This document shows, one piece after another, positions 16,780 to 24,834 of a DNA stretch of 64,000 bases (its first letter is position 1; every line of letters begins with the position of its first letter). This DNA is from a virus. The position numbers and the translations under genes are program-made. The notes beneath the pieces are model-generated. The model had not been told where the DNA came from and did no database searches. It was given only the letters and a program-made list of their open reading frames with translations. The DNA is taken from positions 1-64,000 of the IMG/VR virus record IMGVR_UViG_3300045974_000100. One strand, 5' to 3'.

Positions 16780-17078
16780 CAGTGGCCTGCTTTCTGCTGC
16801 TCATGGTCTTCAAGCCAAGATGAGCGGGCAATCCGTAACTGTCGCTGCTCTTCGACGAGCGCGTCCGCCTGGGCAGATTCACCGGGGAGGAAGCCACCGA
16901 GAGAGTGAAATCGGGCCTGGAACTCTCCCCACAGGACAGGGAAGGCCTTCTTGAGCAGTTCGAGGTTGTCAGGGTCGGCTTTGTAGCAGGCCGCCATTAT
17001 CAGCGTGGCGAACGTGGGTATGTCCTCAAGGATGCCGGCGTTGAGGTCCAGGGCCTTGATGTAGTCGTGGTGGCTCAT
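16779..17078 (-). CDS. Hypothetical helical protein, 99 aa
   Basis: The ATG-started gene overlaps upstream by 4 nt. The chain begins MSHHDYIKALDLNAG and is mostly helical, with a Leu/Ala-rich middle and a charged C-terminal helix. A regulatory or adaptor role is possible, but nothing specific is seen. Confidence 0.68.
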   Translation of the reverse strand: MSHHDYIKALDLNAGILEDIPTFATLIMAACYKADPDNLELLKKAFPVLWGEFQARFHSLGGFLPGESAQADALVEEQRQLRIARSSWLEDHEQQKAGH

Positions 17079-17287
17079 TGCGTCCTCGCTTGTGGTGAAC
17101 GGGGCAAGTCAACGGTGTACACAGCCTCGACGAGGTAGCACACCTTGCCTTCGTAGTCATTGGTGCGTGAGACCTTGAGGGTGGTGTCCCTGCACTTGCC
17201 CGTAGCAATGGCATCAGCCATCTCGCGCAGGTATGTAGCCAGACTCACCGGGTACACCAGCAAGCCTTCGTCCGCGACGTGAGCCAT
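17075..17287 (-). CDS. Hypothetical protein, 70 aa
   Basis: The ATG at 17287 (MAHVADEGLLVYPVS) forms an ATGA overlap with the upstream stop. A longer in-frame version from 17380 is disfavoured because its extra N-terminus is Arg/Trp-rich shadow sequence. The product is a small alpha/beta protein with two cysteines. No function is assigned. Confidence 0.62.
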   Translation of the reverse strand: MAHVADEGLLVYPVSLATYLREMADAIATGKCRDTTLKVSRTNDYEGKVCYLVEAVYTVDLPRSPQARTQ

Positions 17288-17682
17288 CAGCCACCATCCC
17301 TCAGGTCTGGCTCGAACTGGCCGATCGCGAAACACCAGAGCCATGAGGACCCATCGACGTAAAGCCGCGGGTAGTCCCATGGGTCCTGGTTGGGCTCAGC
17401 GAGGTAGCGCACCTCATCCAAGGGAGCACCAGGCATGAGGACCTCGATCTGTGCTCCACCGGTGATCTCGACGATGAAGGTCCAGCGTCCCTCGTCCGGC
17501 TCAATGGGATTGATCCACCAGGCGATGCGGTCGTTGTAGTCCGGATAGGCGTCAAGGACGTCGGTGATGAAGGCTGCCATGTTCTTCATGGCGTGGCTCT
17601 CGGTGATCTCCTCAGCGATAACGGGGCCGGTGCCGGGGTTGATGTGGATCCGAGCCAGGGGGTTGAAGTAACGGCCGGTCAT
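17287..17682 (-). CDS. Hypothetical protein, 131 aa
   Basis: The ATG-started gene is coupled to both neighbours by 1-4 nt overlaps. It has a helical middle (AFITDVLDAYPDYNDRIAWW) and a Trp-rich C-terminal half. It lies second in the leftward transcript from the control region, so it should be among the earliest expressed genes. Function is unknown. Confidence 0.68.
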   Translation of the reverse strand: MTGRYFNPLARIHINPGTGPVIAEEITESHAMKNMAAFITDVLDAYPDYNDRIAWWINPIEPDEGRWTFIVEITGGAQIEVLMPGAPLDEVRYLAEPNQDPWDYPRLYVDGSSWLWCFAIGQFEPDLRDGG

Positions 17683-17945
17683 GATGCTCCCTCGATGTCT
17701 TTGATGCGGTCAGCGATCTCCTCGAGCGAGGTGACGATGTCGTGGAGTGCAGCGATCTTGGCCATCTCGATTTCAGCCATGAATGTGTCGTGGGCTACTT
17801 GCTGGTGGAGCCGGTTGGCTTCGATGGTCGCTCGGACGTCACCACCTCGTGGTGGGAGGTTGAGGACCTCGGCGCCGATGCTGATGAAGTCAATTTGGTG
17901 TGAGGCCATGTCCTTGCGGGCGCGTAGACGTTCAACTGCGTTCAT
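17679..17945 (-). CDS. Hypothetical first gene of leftward operon, 88 aa
   Basis: The ATG at 17945 has AGGAAGG about 8 nt upstream and is the first start after the promoter region. The protein is helical: a basic N-terminus (VERLRARKDMASHQ) and long amphipathic helices to the end, possibly a coiled-coil dimer. As the promoter-proximal gene it may be an early takeover or regulatory protein, inferred from position only. Confidence 0.65.
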   Translation of the reverse strand: MNAVERLRARKDMASHQIDFISIGAEVLNLPPRGGDVRATIEANRLHQQVAHDTFMAEIEMAKIAALHDIVTSLEEIADRIKDIEGAS

Positions 17946-17977
17946 GTGTGGTCCTTCCTATGTGCGGGCATGCAAAA

Positions 17978-18024
17978 GGTAGGGAGATCTGCGGGTGCGC
18001 GTGCTACCTACAGTTCTCCCTACC
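17978..18024 (-). promoter_or_regulatory. 5' leader hairpin with U-tract (possible attenuator)
   Basis: GGTAGGGAGA at 17978-17987 is a perfect 10-bp inverted repeat with TCTCCCTACC at 18015-18024 around a 27-nt loop. In the leftward transcript, which should start near 18027, the stem is followed at once by UUUUGC. This is the shape of an intrinsic terminator placed within the first 50 nt of the RNA. It could be an attenuator, an antitermination target or a stabilising 5' hairpin. Confidence 0.6.
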
Positions 18025-18033
18025 CTGGATCTG

Positions 18034-18039
18034 AGTATA
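18034..18039 (-). promoter_or_regulatory. Leftward promoter, extended -10 element
   Basis: Read leftward, TGGTATACT gives an extended -10 (TGn plus TATACT), with the hexamer at 18034-18039. No good -35 hexamer lies 16-18 bp further upstream. That position is occupied by the tandem repeats at 18050-18097, which suggests activator-dependent or repressor-controlled initiation. Expected start is near 18027. It would drive the whole leftward block. Confidence 0.55.
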
Positions 18040-18049
18040 CCAGAGGGGT

Positions 18050-18097
18050 GTGACACATGTATAGCCATGAGTGACACATGTATCCCCATCAGTGACA
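18050..18097. repeat. 21-bp tandem operator-like repeats
   Basis: GTGACACATGTAT begins at 18050 and again at 18071. The full 21-bp units match at 18 of 21 positions. A third, shorter GTGACA starts exactly 21 bp later at 18092. A 21-bp period is two DNA turns, placing each copy on the same helix face. The repeats cover the -35 side of the leftward promoter, so a cooperative regulator site is likely. Confidence 0.65.
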
Positions 18098-18123
18098 GCC
18101 TGAGACACAGCCCAACACGTCGG

Positions 18124-18154
18124 TTGTTTTCTTTTTCGATTTCTGCGCTATACT
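18124..18154 (+). promoter_or_regulatory. Possible rightward promoter
   Basis: TATACT at 18149-18154 is a good -10 hexamer. The best -35 is TTGTTT at 18124-18129, with a 19-bp spacer that is longer than ideal. Transcription would start near 18161, just before a perfect 16-bp palindrome, and produce the structured leader ahead of the virion genes. Confidence 0.4.
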
Positions 18155-18160
18155 GCTTTT

Positions 18161-18440
18161 GACCTTGACGTACGTCAAGTTAGCCCTTCGGGCTCAACCC
18201 GGCTGGCGCCGACCCGAAAGAAGGCGCAAAGCCGGAGGTTAGAACTACAACAACAAGCTTTACGTAAAGATAAATAGTTGGAGACAACTCGACTGAATAA
18301 ATGACGGCCGCTACGCACTGAGCAGGTGCTAGGCGGCCATTGTCATGTCTAGATGTAAGAACTTCCCTGGCGGGAGTAACCTTCCCTGGTAGAAGCACTT
18401 CACCTGGTCTAACCCCAAGAAGCCGCTCACCAGGAGAGAC
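18161..18440 (+). ncRNA. Structured leader RNA ahead of rightward operon
   Basis: About 280 nt without a gene but dense with helices. They are: the palindrome CTTGACGTACGTCAAG at 18164-18179; a stem 182-186/190-194; three stacked helices 196-199/237-240, 200-204/230-234 and 206-210/223-227; two competing helices 243-247/275-279 and 276-280/285-289, the second closed by a GAGA loop; and a long hairpin at 18301-18346 with stems of 5, 6 and 4 bp. Three CCTGG boxes (366-370, 385-389, 404-408) can pair with CCAGG in the ribosome-binding site at 18430-18434. A cis-regulatory RNA is likely. I could not match it to a known riboswitch class. Confidence 0.55.
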
Positions 18441-18887
18441 ATGACAGACGACCAAGAACCAGACGGCACACCGAACCCCGACCACGAGCATTGGGCAGGC
18501 GACACCGCCCCCTGGAACCTCGGAGACCAGCCCAATGGCAACCCCGACCCAGGCACCGGCCACATTCACACACCTGACCACGGACTGGACTGGGACAGCG
18601 TCGAAGTGGACCCCACCGCCCCCAAGGCCGAATGGGTGGAGATCGACGGAGATGAAGAACTCCTCGACCCAGTCGAAGCCGAGTACGACGATGAAGGTGA
18701 ACTCATCACCCCGGAAGGCGAAGCCCTACCCGAGTTGGTTGAACCCATCGATGAAGGCGTCGAGACTGACACCGACCAGCTCGTCGAGTACGGCGAAGGC
18801 ACCAAGGAGTTCCTGGAGCAGGCTGCGAAGGCTGAACAGGACGAAGAAGCCGTCTTGACCGAACTGGCCAAGGAGGACAAGTCATGA
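18441..18887 (+). CDS. Hypothetical acidic disordered protein, 148 aa
   Basis: First gene of the rightward block, starting at an ATG with AGGAGA 5 nt upstream. The ribosome site can pair with CCTGG boxes in the leader. The product is extremely acidic, Pro/Gly-rich at its start and Glu-rich after residue 70, and probably largely disordered. Acidic proteins of this type can mimic DNA or act as chaperones, but no function is assigned. Its stop overlaps the next start. Confidence 0.7.
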   Translation: MTDDQEPDGTPNPDHEHWAGDTAPWNLGDQPNGNPDPGTGHIHTPDHGLDWDSVEVDPTAPKAEWVEIDGDEELLDPVEAEYDDEGELITPEGEALPELVEPIDEGVETDTDQLVEYGEGTKEFLEQAAKAEQDEEAVLTELAKEDKS

Positions 18888-19366
18888 CGCTCTACGTCAA
18901 CACCGCCCTGTTCACCCGCCAACCGCTGTGGAACCCGGCCCAGGCCGTCAACTACGCCAAGGGCCAGGTCACCAAGCCGTCCCGCAACTGGACCAACGAC
19001 TGCGACATGTTCGCCGGCGCCATGGTGTGGGGCTTCGGCGGCTCGGGTAACACCGGCGCGAAGCAGGACTACGACCTCACCCCGAACAACCGCAAGCACC
19101 ACATGGACGTGAAGAACGCCCCACTAGGGGCGCAGGTGTACTGGGCAACTGGTCGCTGGTGGCACACGGCCCTCGTCGTTGGTGCGGGCGGCCTTGTCGC
19201 GTCCACAGACGTCCTGCGACCGGGACGAGTGGACTTGGTGAACTTCGACCTCATCAGCCACAAGTGGAACGCCAAGTGCATGGGGTGGACCATCCCGGAC
19301 CTGCGTATGGCCTGGGGCCGCAACCCGTCCTCACCGCCGAGCAAGACCCACATCCCAGGCGCGTAA
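18884..19366 (+). CDS. Cysteine-peptidase-like cell-wall hydrolase (NlpC/P60 or CHAP type)
   Basis: The 160-aa single-domain protein has a cysteine in NDCDMFAGAMVWGF (C40) and a histidine in RWWHTALVVG (H94) after PLGAQVYW. This Cys...His order and the glycine-rich strands resemble NlpC/P60 and CHAP peptidoglycan peptidases. A plausible role is endolysin or virion-associated lysin. It is ATGA-coupled to the acidic protein upstream. It lacks a signal peptide and any obvious cell-wall-binding domain, so the call is moderate. Confidence 0.55.
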   Translation: MTLYVNTALFTRQPLWNPAQAVNYAKGQVTKPSRNWTNDCDMFAGAMVWGFGGSGNTGAKQDYDLTPNNRKHHMDVKNAPLGAQVYWATGRWWHTALVVGAGGLVASTDVLRPGRVDLVNFDLISHKWNAKCMGWTIPDLRMAWGRNPSSPPSKTHIPGA

Positions 19367-19434
19367 CTGCCAGCGAATGACCGGTGCACTGGCTACTGTG
19401 GCGAGTGAACCATTCGACGAGGAAGGAACCCGAC

Positions 19435-19692
19435 ATGGGTCTTCAAGTGATCCGTCTTGGTACGAATGAAGACGGCACCCCGCAGTACCACTACGAAGCA
19501 CCTGGTGAGCATGTCGTCATCACGGGTCCTGCCACGGGCAACGTCACACTGCCTGACGGCACGGTCGTCGACGTCACTGCGCCGGTCATCCTGGCTGACA
19601 GCCAAGAACACGCGATCCAGATCGCCAACGCCATCGCAGGTGAGCAGCCTGTCGTGGACGCCCCTGTTCCCACCGAACCTCCCGTCCAGTAA
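19435..19692 (+). CDS. Hypothetical small virion-type protein, 85 aa
   Basis: The ATG at 19435 has AGGAAGGA about 7 nt upstream; an ATG at 19384 lacks this. The chain is beta-rich (YHYEAPGEHVVITGPATGN) and ends in a helix and a Pro-rich tail. It resembles small beta proteins encoded next to fibres. Function is unknown. Confidence 0.65.
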   Translation: MGLQVIRLGTNEDGTPQYHYEAPGEHVVITGPATGNVTLPDGTVVDVTAPVILADSQEHAIQIANAIAGEQPVVDAPVPTEPPVQ

Positions 19693-19702
19693 GGGGTAGA
19701 TC

Positions 19703-20074
19703 ATGGCTCTGGCCTCTGCTGCGGCTGAGAACGCTGCACTCAACGGACTTGCAGGCGTCGGCTCTACCAACACGATGCCGTTCGTTGCCTTGCACACCGC
19801 TTCCCCGTCGACCACGGGCGCCAACGAGAACGCGAACGCTGGTTCGTACGCTCGCCAGGCCTGCTCATGGAACGCGGCCTCCGGTGGCACGATGACGAAC
19901 TCCACGGCCCTGACGTTCTCCACGTTGGGCACGATTGCCGTCACTCACATCGGCACCTGGTCGATCGTCACCTATGCAGGTGGCACGTACTCGATCGGTG
20001 CGGCTCTGGGTTCGTCGGTCACGGCCGCGTCCATCACGATCGCCTCTGGCGCCATCACCCTGTCTGCCACGTAA
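19703..20074 (+). CDS. Tail-fibre-family beta protein, paralogue 1
   Basis: The 123-aa product belongs to a small family present three times in this window (also at 56718 and 60709). A helical start is followed by a line such as MPFVALHTASPSTTG, then alternating strands with Thr/Ala/Gly (THIGTWSIVTYAGG). These proteins are typical short fibre or tail-tip components of actinobacteriophages. It begins a run of fibre-type genes ahead of terminase. Confidence 0.6.
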   Translation: MALASAAAENAALNGLAGVGSTNTMPFVALHTASPSTTGANENANAGSYARQACSWNAASGGTMTNSTALTFSTLGTIAVTHIGTWSIVTYAGGTYSIGAALGSSVTAASITIASGAITLSAT

Positions 20075-20083
20075 GGGCTGGTC

Positions 20084-20890
20084 ATGGCCATCACCAATGG
20101 TGACCTGTACATCGCTGCTGCGAAGCAGATGCTGCCGTTCATGAAGAGCGGCTCCATCACGACTGTCGCAAACACGCTGTTCAGCATCTTCAGCCAGGCT
20201 GGTAACCCCGGTGCTGGCACATTGGCGATGGCCGCCAACCCTGGCACGGTCCCTGATGACACAGTGGCCGGCTATCCGTCGCTGAACGCGTTCGGTGGTG
20301 GCAACACCGGCTACCTCACGCGCGTGGCCTATGCCAGTTCAGTGCCGTGCCGCATGTACTTGTTCGACCGCTTGTGGGGTATGACGTTCGTCCTCACCAC
20401 GTTGACGACGATCACGGTGACGTCTCCTCCGTCGTACTCGGCCCGCGTGCCTGGCGGTACAGACTTCAGTGGGTTGAAGATCTTCCTCGAGGTCACGACT
20501 GCTGTGTCGGCTACGGCCACGACGGTTACTGTCACGTACACGAACCAGGCGGGCGTCACTGGTCACACGACGGGTGCCACAGCGTCACTGTCTGGCTTCA
20601 TCGCAGGCCGCATGCTCGAACTGCCTCTTGCTGCTGGTGACACGGGTGTGCAGAAGATCGAGTCGATTGTTGTGGGTGGCACAGTGGCCACGACGGGTGT
20701 CATGAACGTCTTCATCGCCAGGCCGCTGTGGACAGGCCGCGTCATGATCGCCAACGCTGGTGACGTGCACGGCATCGACCGCATGGGTATGCCGCAGGTG
20801 TTCGCTACCTCAGCGCTCTTCCTTGCAGTGGCCACGGACGGTACCGCGTCTGGTCTTCCTGAGCTGTTGTACGAAGTCGCTAACGGCTAA
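20084..20890 (+). CDS. Putative virion structural protein, 268 aa
   Basis: An ATG-started gene in the fibre cluster. It has a short helical N-terminus, then beta-rich sequence heavy in Thr, Val and Gly, ending in an aromatic segment. No enzymatic motif is present. Its context between two fibre-type genes suggests a fibre or baseplate component. The specific role is unknown. Confidence 0.6.
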   Translation: MAITNGDLYIAAAKQMLPFMKSGSITTVANTLFSIFSQAGNPGAGTLAMAANPGTVPDDTVAGYPSLNAFGGGNTGYLTRVAYASSVPCRMYLFDRLWGMTFVLTTLTTITVTSPPSYSARVPGGTDFSGLKIFLEVTTAVSATATTVTVTYTNQAGVTGHTTGATASLSGFIAGRMLELPLAAGDTGVQKIESIVVGGTVATTGVMNVFIARPLWTGRVMIANAGDVHGIDRMGMPQVFATSALFLAVATDGTASGLPELLYEVANG

Positions 20891-20904
20891 CGGGGAGGTC
20901 TGTC

Positions 20905-23900
20905 GTGGTACAGCCTCTTGGTGGTCGTAATCTTCGTCCGGACGGCCTGTTCTTCCCGTTCGGTGAGCCTGACCCCAGCATCAACTCTGAGGGCCTGCTC
21001 AACTCCTACGTCTTTCCTGGCAACAGGCCGTCCCCAGCACTTGAAGCGCGCGGCGAGTTCTACCAGATCGGCACAGGCACGTCGATCACGCTGAACCACG
21101 GAACTGGGTGGACCAACAAGCCCCAGTCGGGCGACATCATGGTCGTCACTGTCGTGTGGGATGGCGACTCCAATGGTGCGGGTGCTACTCCGTCTGGGTG
21201 GACGGTGTTGGCCTCGGGCTTCATCCGTAATGGCGGGTCGAACAACGACGGTGCTACGCCTGGGTTCGGGGTGTACTACAAGTTCGCTACTGGTTCAGAA
21301 ACCACAGAGACGTGGAGTGCAGCCTCGTCGACGAACAACTCCATTGCCGTGGTGGGTGTGGCCTACATCGGTGCAAGCACACCTGTTGTGGTGGGCGGGG
21401 ACTACGGAGCATCAGGCCACATAGGCGCGACGTCGATGACGTTGACGAACGCCGTCACTGTAGGCACAGCCGGATCGACGTTGGCGTTGTTCTGGTTGGC
21501 TGACCACTCCACCACCGTCTCGACGATGCGTGGTTCACCTGGCATGTCCTCGAGGTATGCCCAGGGCGCGAACGTGCTGTTGGGTGAGCGCGCAACTCTA
21601 CAGATGCAGTTGCAGCAAAATGCCCAGAGCGGTGCTCAGTCGGGCATCTCCAACCTCGACAGTTTCGCCAGCCTCAACTGGGGCATGGTGGCAGTCGAGA
21701 TCCCTGCCAAGGTCTTTGCTGTTCCCTCTGGCTCATTGAGTCTGGGTGGATCTGCGGGTAGCGCGGCCGCGGCTCCTGCCATCACTGGCGTCTTGATCAT
21801 CGCGTCGTTCTCAGGCATCAACACCACGGCCAATGCCGGTGCATCTGGTTCAGTGACGTTGTCGGGGACGGGCACTGGCAGTTCGGGTGGCGTGTCGGCC
21901 ACAGCCACTGGTTCGCTCACATTGGGTGGGTCTGCCACGTCTGTGGGTGCGGCGACAGCTGCAGGGTCGCTCACTCTTGCAGGTGCTGCGGCGAACATCG
22001 TTCAAGGCCTGACTGGTTCCCTCACTCTTGCGGGTACGGCAACAGCCGGAGCGCCCGTCAGCGCGAACGGCGCATTGACCCTTGCAGGGACGACTACTGC
22101 TCGAGCGGCTGCTACTGCGACAGCGTCGATCGTTCTCGCTGGTACGTCTGCGTGGGTGGTGTCTGCAGTCTCGGGTGCGTTGACACTGGGTGGAAGTGCG
22201 TCTGCGGCTGCTAATGCTCCTCCCGCGGTTGGGGCTCTCACCTTGTCGGGTACTGCGACGTGGCTTGCTCCTGCGATCACGGGTTCGATTACGCTTGCCG
22301 CGTCGGCGACCTGGATAGCGCCGGTGATTGCCGGGTCAGTGAGTCTGGCTGGAACCGCCGCGCTGAGGGGTGCCGCGAGTGCCGTCGGCTCACTGACCTT
22401 GGCGAGCACAGCGACCACTCAAGTCGTGGGCATCGCAGGATCTGTGGTGCTGGTTGGGTCTGCCACAGCTCAGTCACCTGGCGTAGCGACTGGTTCGCTT
22501 ACTTTGTCGGGCGCCGTAAGTGCCAAGGCTGTGGGTGTTGCATCAGGTTCGCTCACTCTTGCCGGTGCAGCAGTAGGACCAGGTACTGCAGCGACTGGTT
22601 CGATCGCGTTGTCGGGAACCGTGCTGTCGACCTTGCCCGGTGGTTTGGCCACGATTTCGGTGCCCTATACCGGCGTCGTCAGCCTGCCAAGTTCTAGTTT
22701 GTTGGTGTCTGACTTCCCTGGCCTTGCTGCCGCATTGCAGCCAAACGACATACTTCTCGTCGCGTTGTGCGCGAGCGGTGACAACGTTCAAGCCACTGCT
22801 CCTGCAAGCATCGACTGGACAACAGGCTCTAACGGGTTTGCCACGCTTGGCACGTGTCGTCAAGTCAACGGTGGTTCGCCGTTGTTCCAGGGCTACAACA
22901 TCATGATGTGGAAGCGCAGTCCGAACTCTTCGGATTCCGTTTGCAGCAGTATGGGCGGCATTTCGTGGACTGACACTGCCTACACTGCTGGCGTCGCCAT
23001 GATTATCCGTGGCGCTGATACAAGTTCTACTCCGTTCGAGGCGTTAGGTGACGGGGCGCTCGTCAATACTGAACCTTCTTGGTCAGCTCAGACGGTGACG
23101 GCGACATCAGGGTCGTTGAGTACAGGCGACGTTCTCGTCAACGCGATTTATGGCTATGAAGCCACTGGCACTCCTGCATCTCCACCTGGCGGTGTGACGC
23201 TGGCTGGTGTCACCAATGTGCAGAACGGCGTATTTGCCGCTCTTGGTTACCAGTTGAGTCCAGGAACAGGTGTTCAGTCACGTAACTGGACATTGACGGG
23301 TGCAGCCACTCCCATTGCTCGTTGGAATCCTGTCGCTGTTGGTTTCAAGGCCGGTGTGGGAACGAGCGGTCCTGGCATCATCGCCAATGCTGGTGCGTCG
23401 GGAAGTTTGTCGTTGGGTGGTGGGGCAACACCTGCAGCTCGAGCAACTGCCACTGGGTCGCTGTCTTTGGGTGGCGGCGCAACGCCGTCCTCTACTGCTG
23501 CGGGCTCGTTGACTCTTGGAGGTACAGCAGCAGCGAATGCTCCTGTTACGTCGACCGGCGCGTTGACGCTTGCCGGTTCTGCTGCTTGGCTGGCACCAGC
23601 GGTGACTGGGGCACTGTCATTGAGCGCGGCAGCGGTGTGGTCCGCACCTGCTCTGACAGGCTCGATCTCGCTATCGGGCGCGGCCAGTCCCGTTGCCCCG
23701 GTCGCTGCGTCTGGTTCGTTGTCTCTGGCAGGCCTGGTCAACTTCGGCATATTCGCCATTGGCTCCCTCACGTTGTCAGGGTCTTTAGCCGCTAGAGGTG
23801 CTGCTACTTCCAATGGTTCGATCACGTTGGTTGGAAGTTCGACTGCTACCTCCAACACCACCGCGTCGGGATCGCTCACCCTGAGTGGAAGTGCCACATG

Positions 23901-24834
23901 GACCGTTGTATCCATTGGAAGCCTGCTCCTGGCGGGAACAGTAACGGCGAACGCTGCGACGACTGCCACTGGTTCGATCGTGCTTACTGGGACTGCCGCG
24001 TGGGTTGCTCCATCCGTCTCGGGATCCCTTGTGTTGGCGGTGACGGCCAATGCAGTTGCCCCGTCCTTAGCGTCGGGGAGCCTATCCCTAGCAATGTCAG
24101 CAGGCTCGATCGCACCGGTTAGTGCTTCGGGCTCGCTCAACCTGGCCGTTGCGCTTAACGCGATCGCGCGGGCTACCGCTTCTGGCTCCCTCACGCTGGC
24201 TGGCATCACGAACCTGGCCACGGTGGTCACTGGGTCTCTGACTCTGTCTGCGGTTGCCTCATGGGTTGCGCCTGCGGTCAGTGGAGCGATCACGTTGTCT
24301 GGGAGCACAAATGCCCTCGTCAGTGGAGGGGCGAGTGGGTCTCTGACGCTTGGCGGTAGCGCCGGGTGGGTGGTCCGTGGCATTACGGGTGCGGTGACGT
24401 TGTCGGGCGTGGCGGCGCCAAGTGCGTTGACAAGTGTCAACGGGTCGCTGACTCTCGGCGCTGCTGCCTTCTGGACCGTGGTGCCTACAGGCTCCCTCGC
24501 TCTTGCCGGGGCCGTTACTGCGAAAGCGACGACGACGGCATCGGGGTCCGTGTCCTTGTCAGGGACTGCGCTCGTGTCCGGCCTGGCGTTCGCCACGGGA
24601 AGCCTCACTCTGGCTGGTCAGGCCTTCTGGGTCACACCTGGCATCACAGGCAGCATCACTCTTGCTATGTCGGCCTATGCGATAGCCGGCGCCCCAATCG
24701 GCACGTCATGGGAAGGCGTCTTGACCGGCATCATCAGCCGGTGGGCGGTGTATCCCGGACGACGGTGGGAGGCTTATGAGCGTCCGGACAATGGTTGGGC
24801 GACGTCGGGTCTGATCCGAGGAGGAACGGTATGA
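20905..24834 (+). CDS. Giant repeat fibre/adhesin, 1309 aa
   Basis: A GTG-started protein with two repeat blocks and two globular domains. Residues 40-275 and about 575-825 are similar beta-sandwich-like domains (GDIMVVTVVW, NDILLVALC, and RWNPVAVGFK near the end of the second). Residues 276-570 hold about 16, and 830-1270 about 25, copies of an 18-20-residue unit with core G-S-[LIV]-[TS]-L-[AS]-G. Such repeats probably form a long beta-helical or beta-solenoid shaft. The C-terminus (RWAVYPGRRWEAYERPDNG) is distinct and may be the tip or attachment. A receptor-binding role is inferred from architecture. Confidence 0.75.
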   Translation: MVQPLGGRNLRPDGLFFPFGEPDPSINSEGLLNSYVFPGNRPSPALEARGEFYQIGTGTSITLNHGTGWTNKPQSGDIMVVTVVWDGDSNGAGATPSGWTVLASGFIRNGGSNNDGATPGFGVYYKFATGSETTETWSAASSTNNSIAVVGVAYIGASTPVVVGGDYGASGHIGATSMTLTNAVTVGTAGSTLALFWLADHSTTVSTMRGSPGMSSRYAQGANVLLGERATLQMQLQQNAQSGAQSGISNLDSFASLNWGMVAVEIPAKVFAVPSGSLSLGGSAGSAAAAPAITGVLIIASFSGINTTANAGASGSVTLSGTGTGSSGGVSATATGSLTLGGSATSVGAATAAGSLTLAGAAANIVQGLTGSLTLAGTATAGAPVSANGALTLAGTTTARAAATATASIVLAGTSAWVVSAVSGALTLGGSASAAANAPPAVGALTLSGTATWLAPAITGSITLAASATWIAPVIAGSVSLAGTAALRGAASAVGSLTLASTATTQVVGIAGSVVLVGSATAQSPGVATGSLTLSGAVSAKAVGVASGSLTLAGAAVGPGTAATGSIALSGTVLSTLPGGLATISVPYTGVVSLPSSSLLVSDFPGLAAALQPNDILLVALCASGDNVQATAPASIDWTTGSNGFATLGTCRQVNGGSPLFQGYNIMMWKRSPNSSDSVCSSMGGISWTDTAYTAGVAMIIRGADTSSTPFEALGDGALVNTEPSWSAQTVTATSGSLSTGDVLVNAIYGYEATGTPASPPGGVTLAGVTNVQNGVFAALGYQLSPGTGVQSRNWTLTGAATPIARWNPVAVGFKAGVGTSGPGIIANAGASGSLSLGGGATPAARATATGSLSLGGGATPSSTAAGSLTLGGTAAANAPVTSTGALTLAGSAAWLAPAVTGALSLSAAAVWSAPALTGSISLSGAASPVAPVAASGSLSLAGLVNFGIFAIGSLTLSGSLAARGAATSNGSITLVGSSTATSNTTASGSLTLSGSATWTVVSIGSLLLAGTVTANAATTATGSIVLTGTAAWVAPSVSGSLVLAVTANAVAPSLASGSLSLAMSAGSIAPVSASGSLNLAVALNAIARATASGSLTLAGITNLATVVTGSLTLSAVASWVAPAVSGAITLSGSTNALVSGGASGSLTLGGSAGWVVRGITGAVTLSGVAAPSALTSVNGSLTLGAAAFWTVVPTGSLALAGAVTAKATTTASGSVSLSGTALVSGLAFATGSLTLAGQAFWVTPGITGSITLAMSAYAIAGAPIGTSWEGVLTGIISRWAVYPGRRWEAYERPDNGWATSGLIRGGTV

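Noticed and set aside
18050-18097. CRISPR-like array
   Set aside because: Only two full units of 21 bp with no spacers or cas genes; pattern is operator-like.
18205-18240. Resemblance to the c-di-GMP-I riboswitch (CGCAAAGCC segment)
   Set aside because: Only a short string matches; the helices formed here differ and the other conserved blocks are absent.
23274-24608. Long leftward open frame (444 codons) opposite the repeat fibre
   Set aside because: It mirrors the repetitive, GC-rich coding strand, has no ribosome site and gives low-complexity Ala/Pro/Asp sequence. The rightward frame is continuous and coupled to neighbours.
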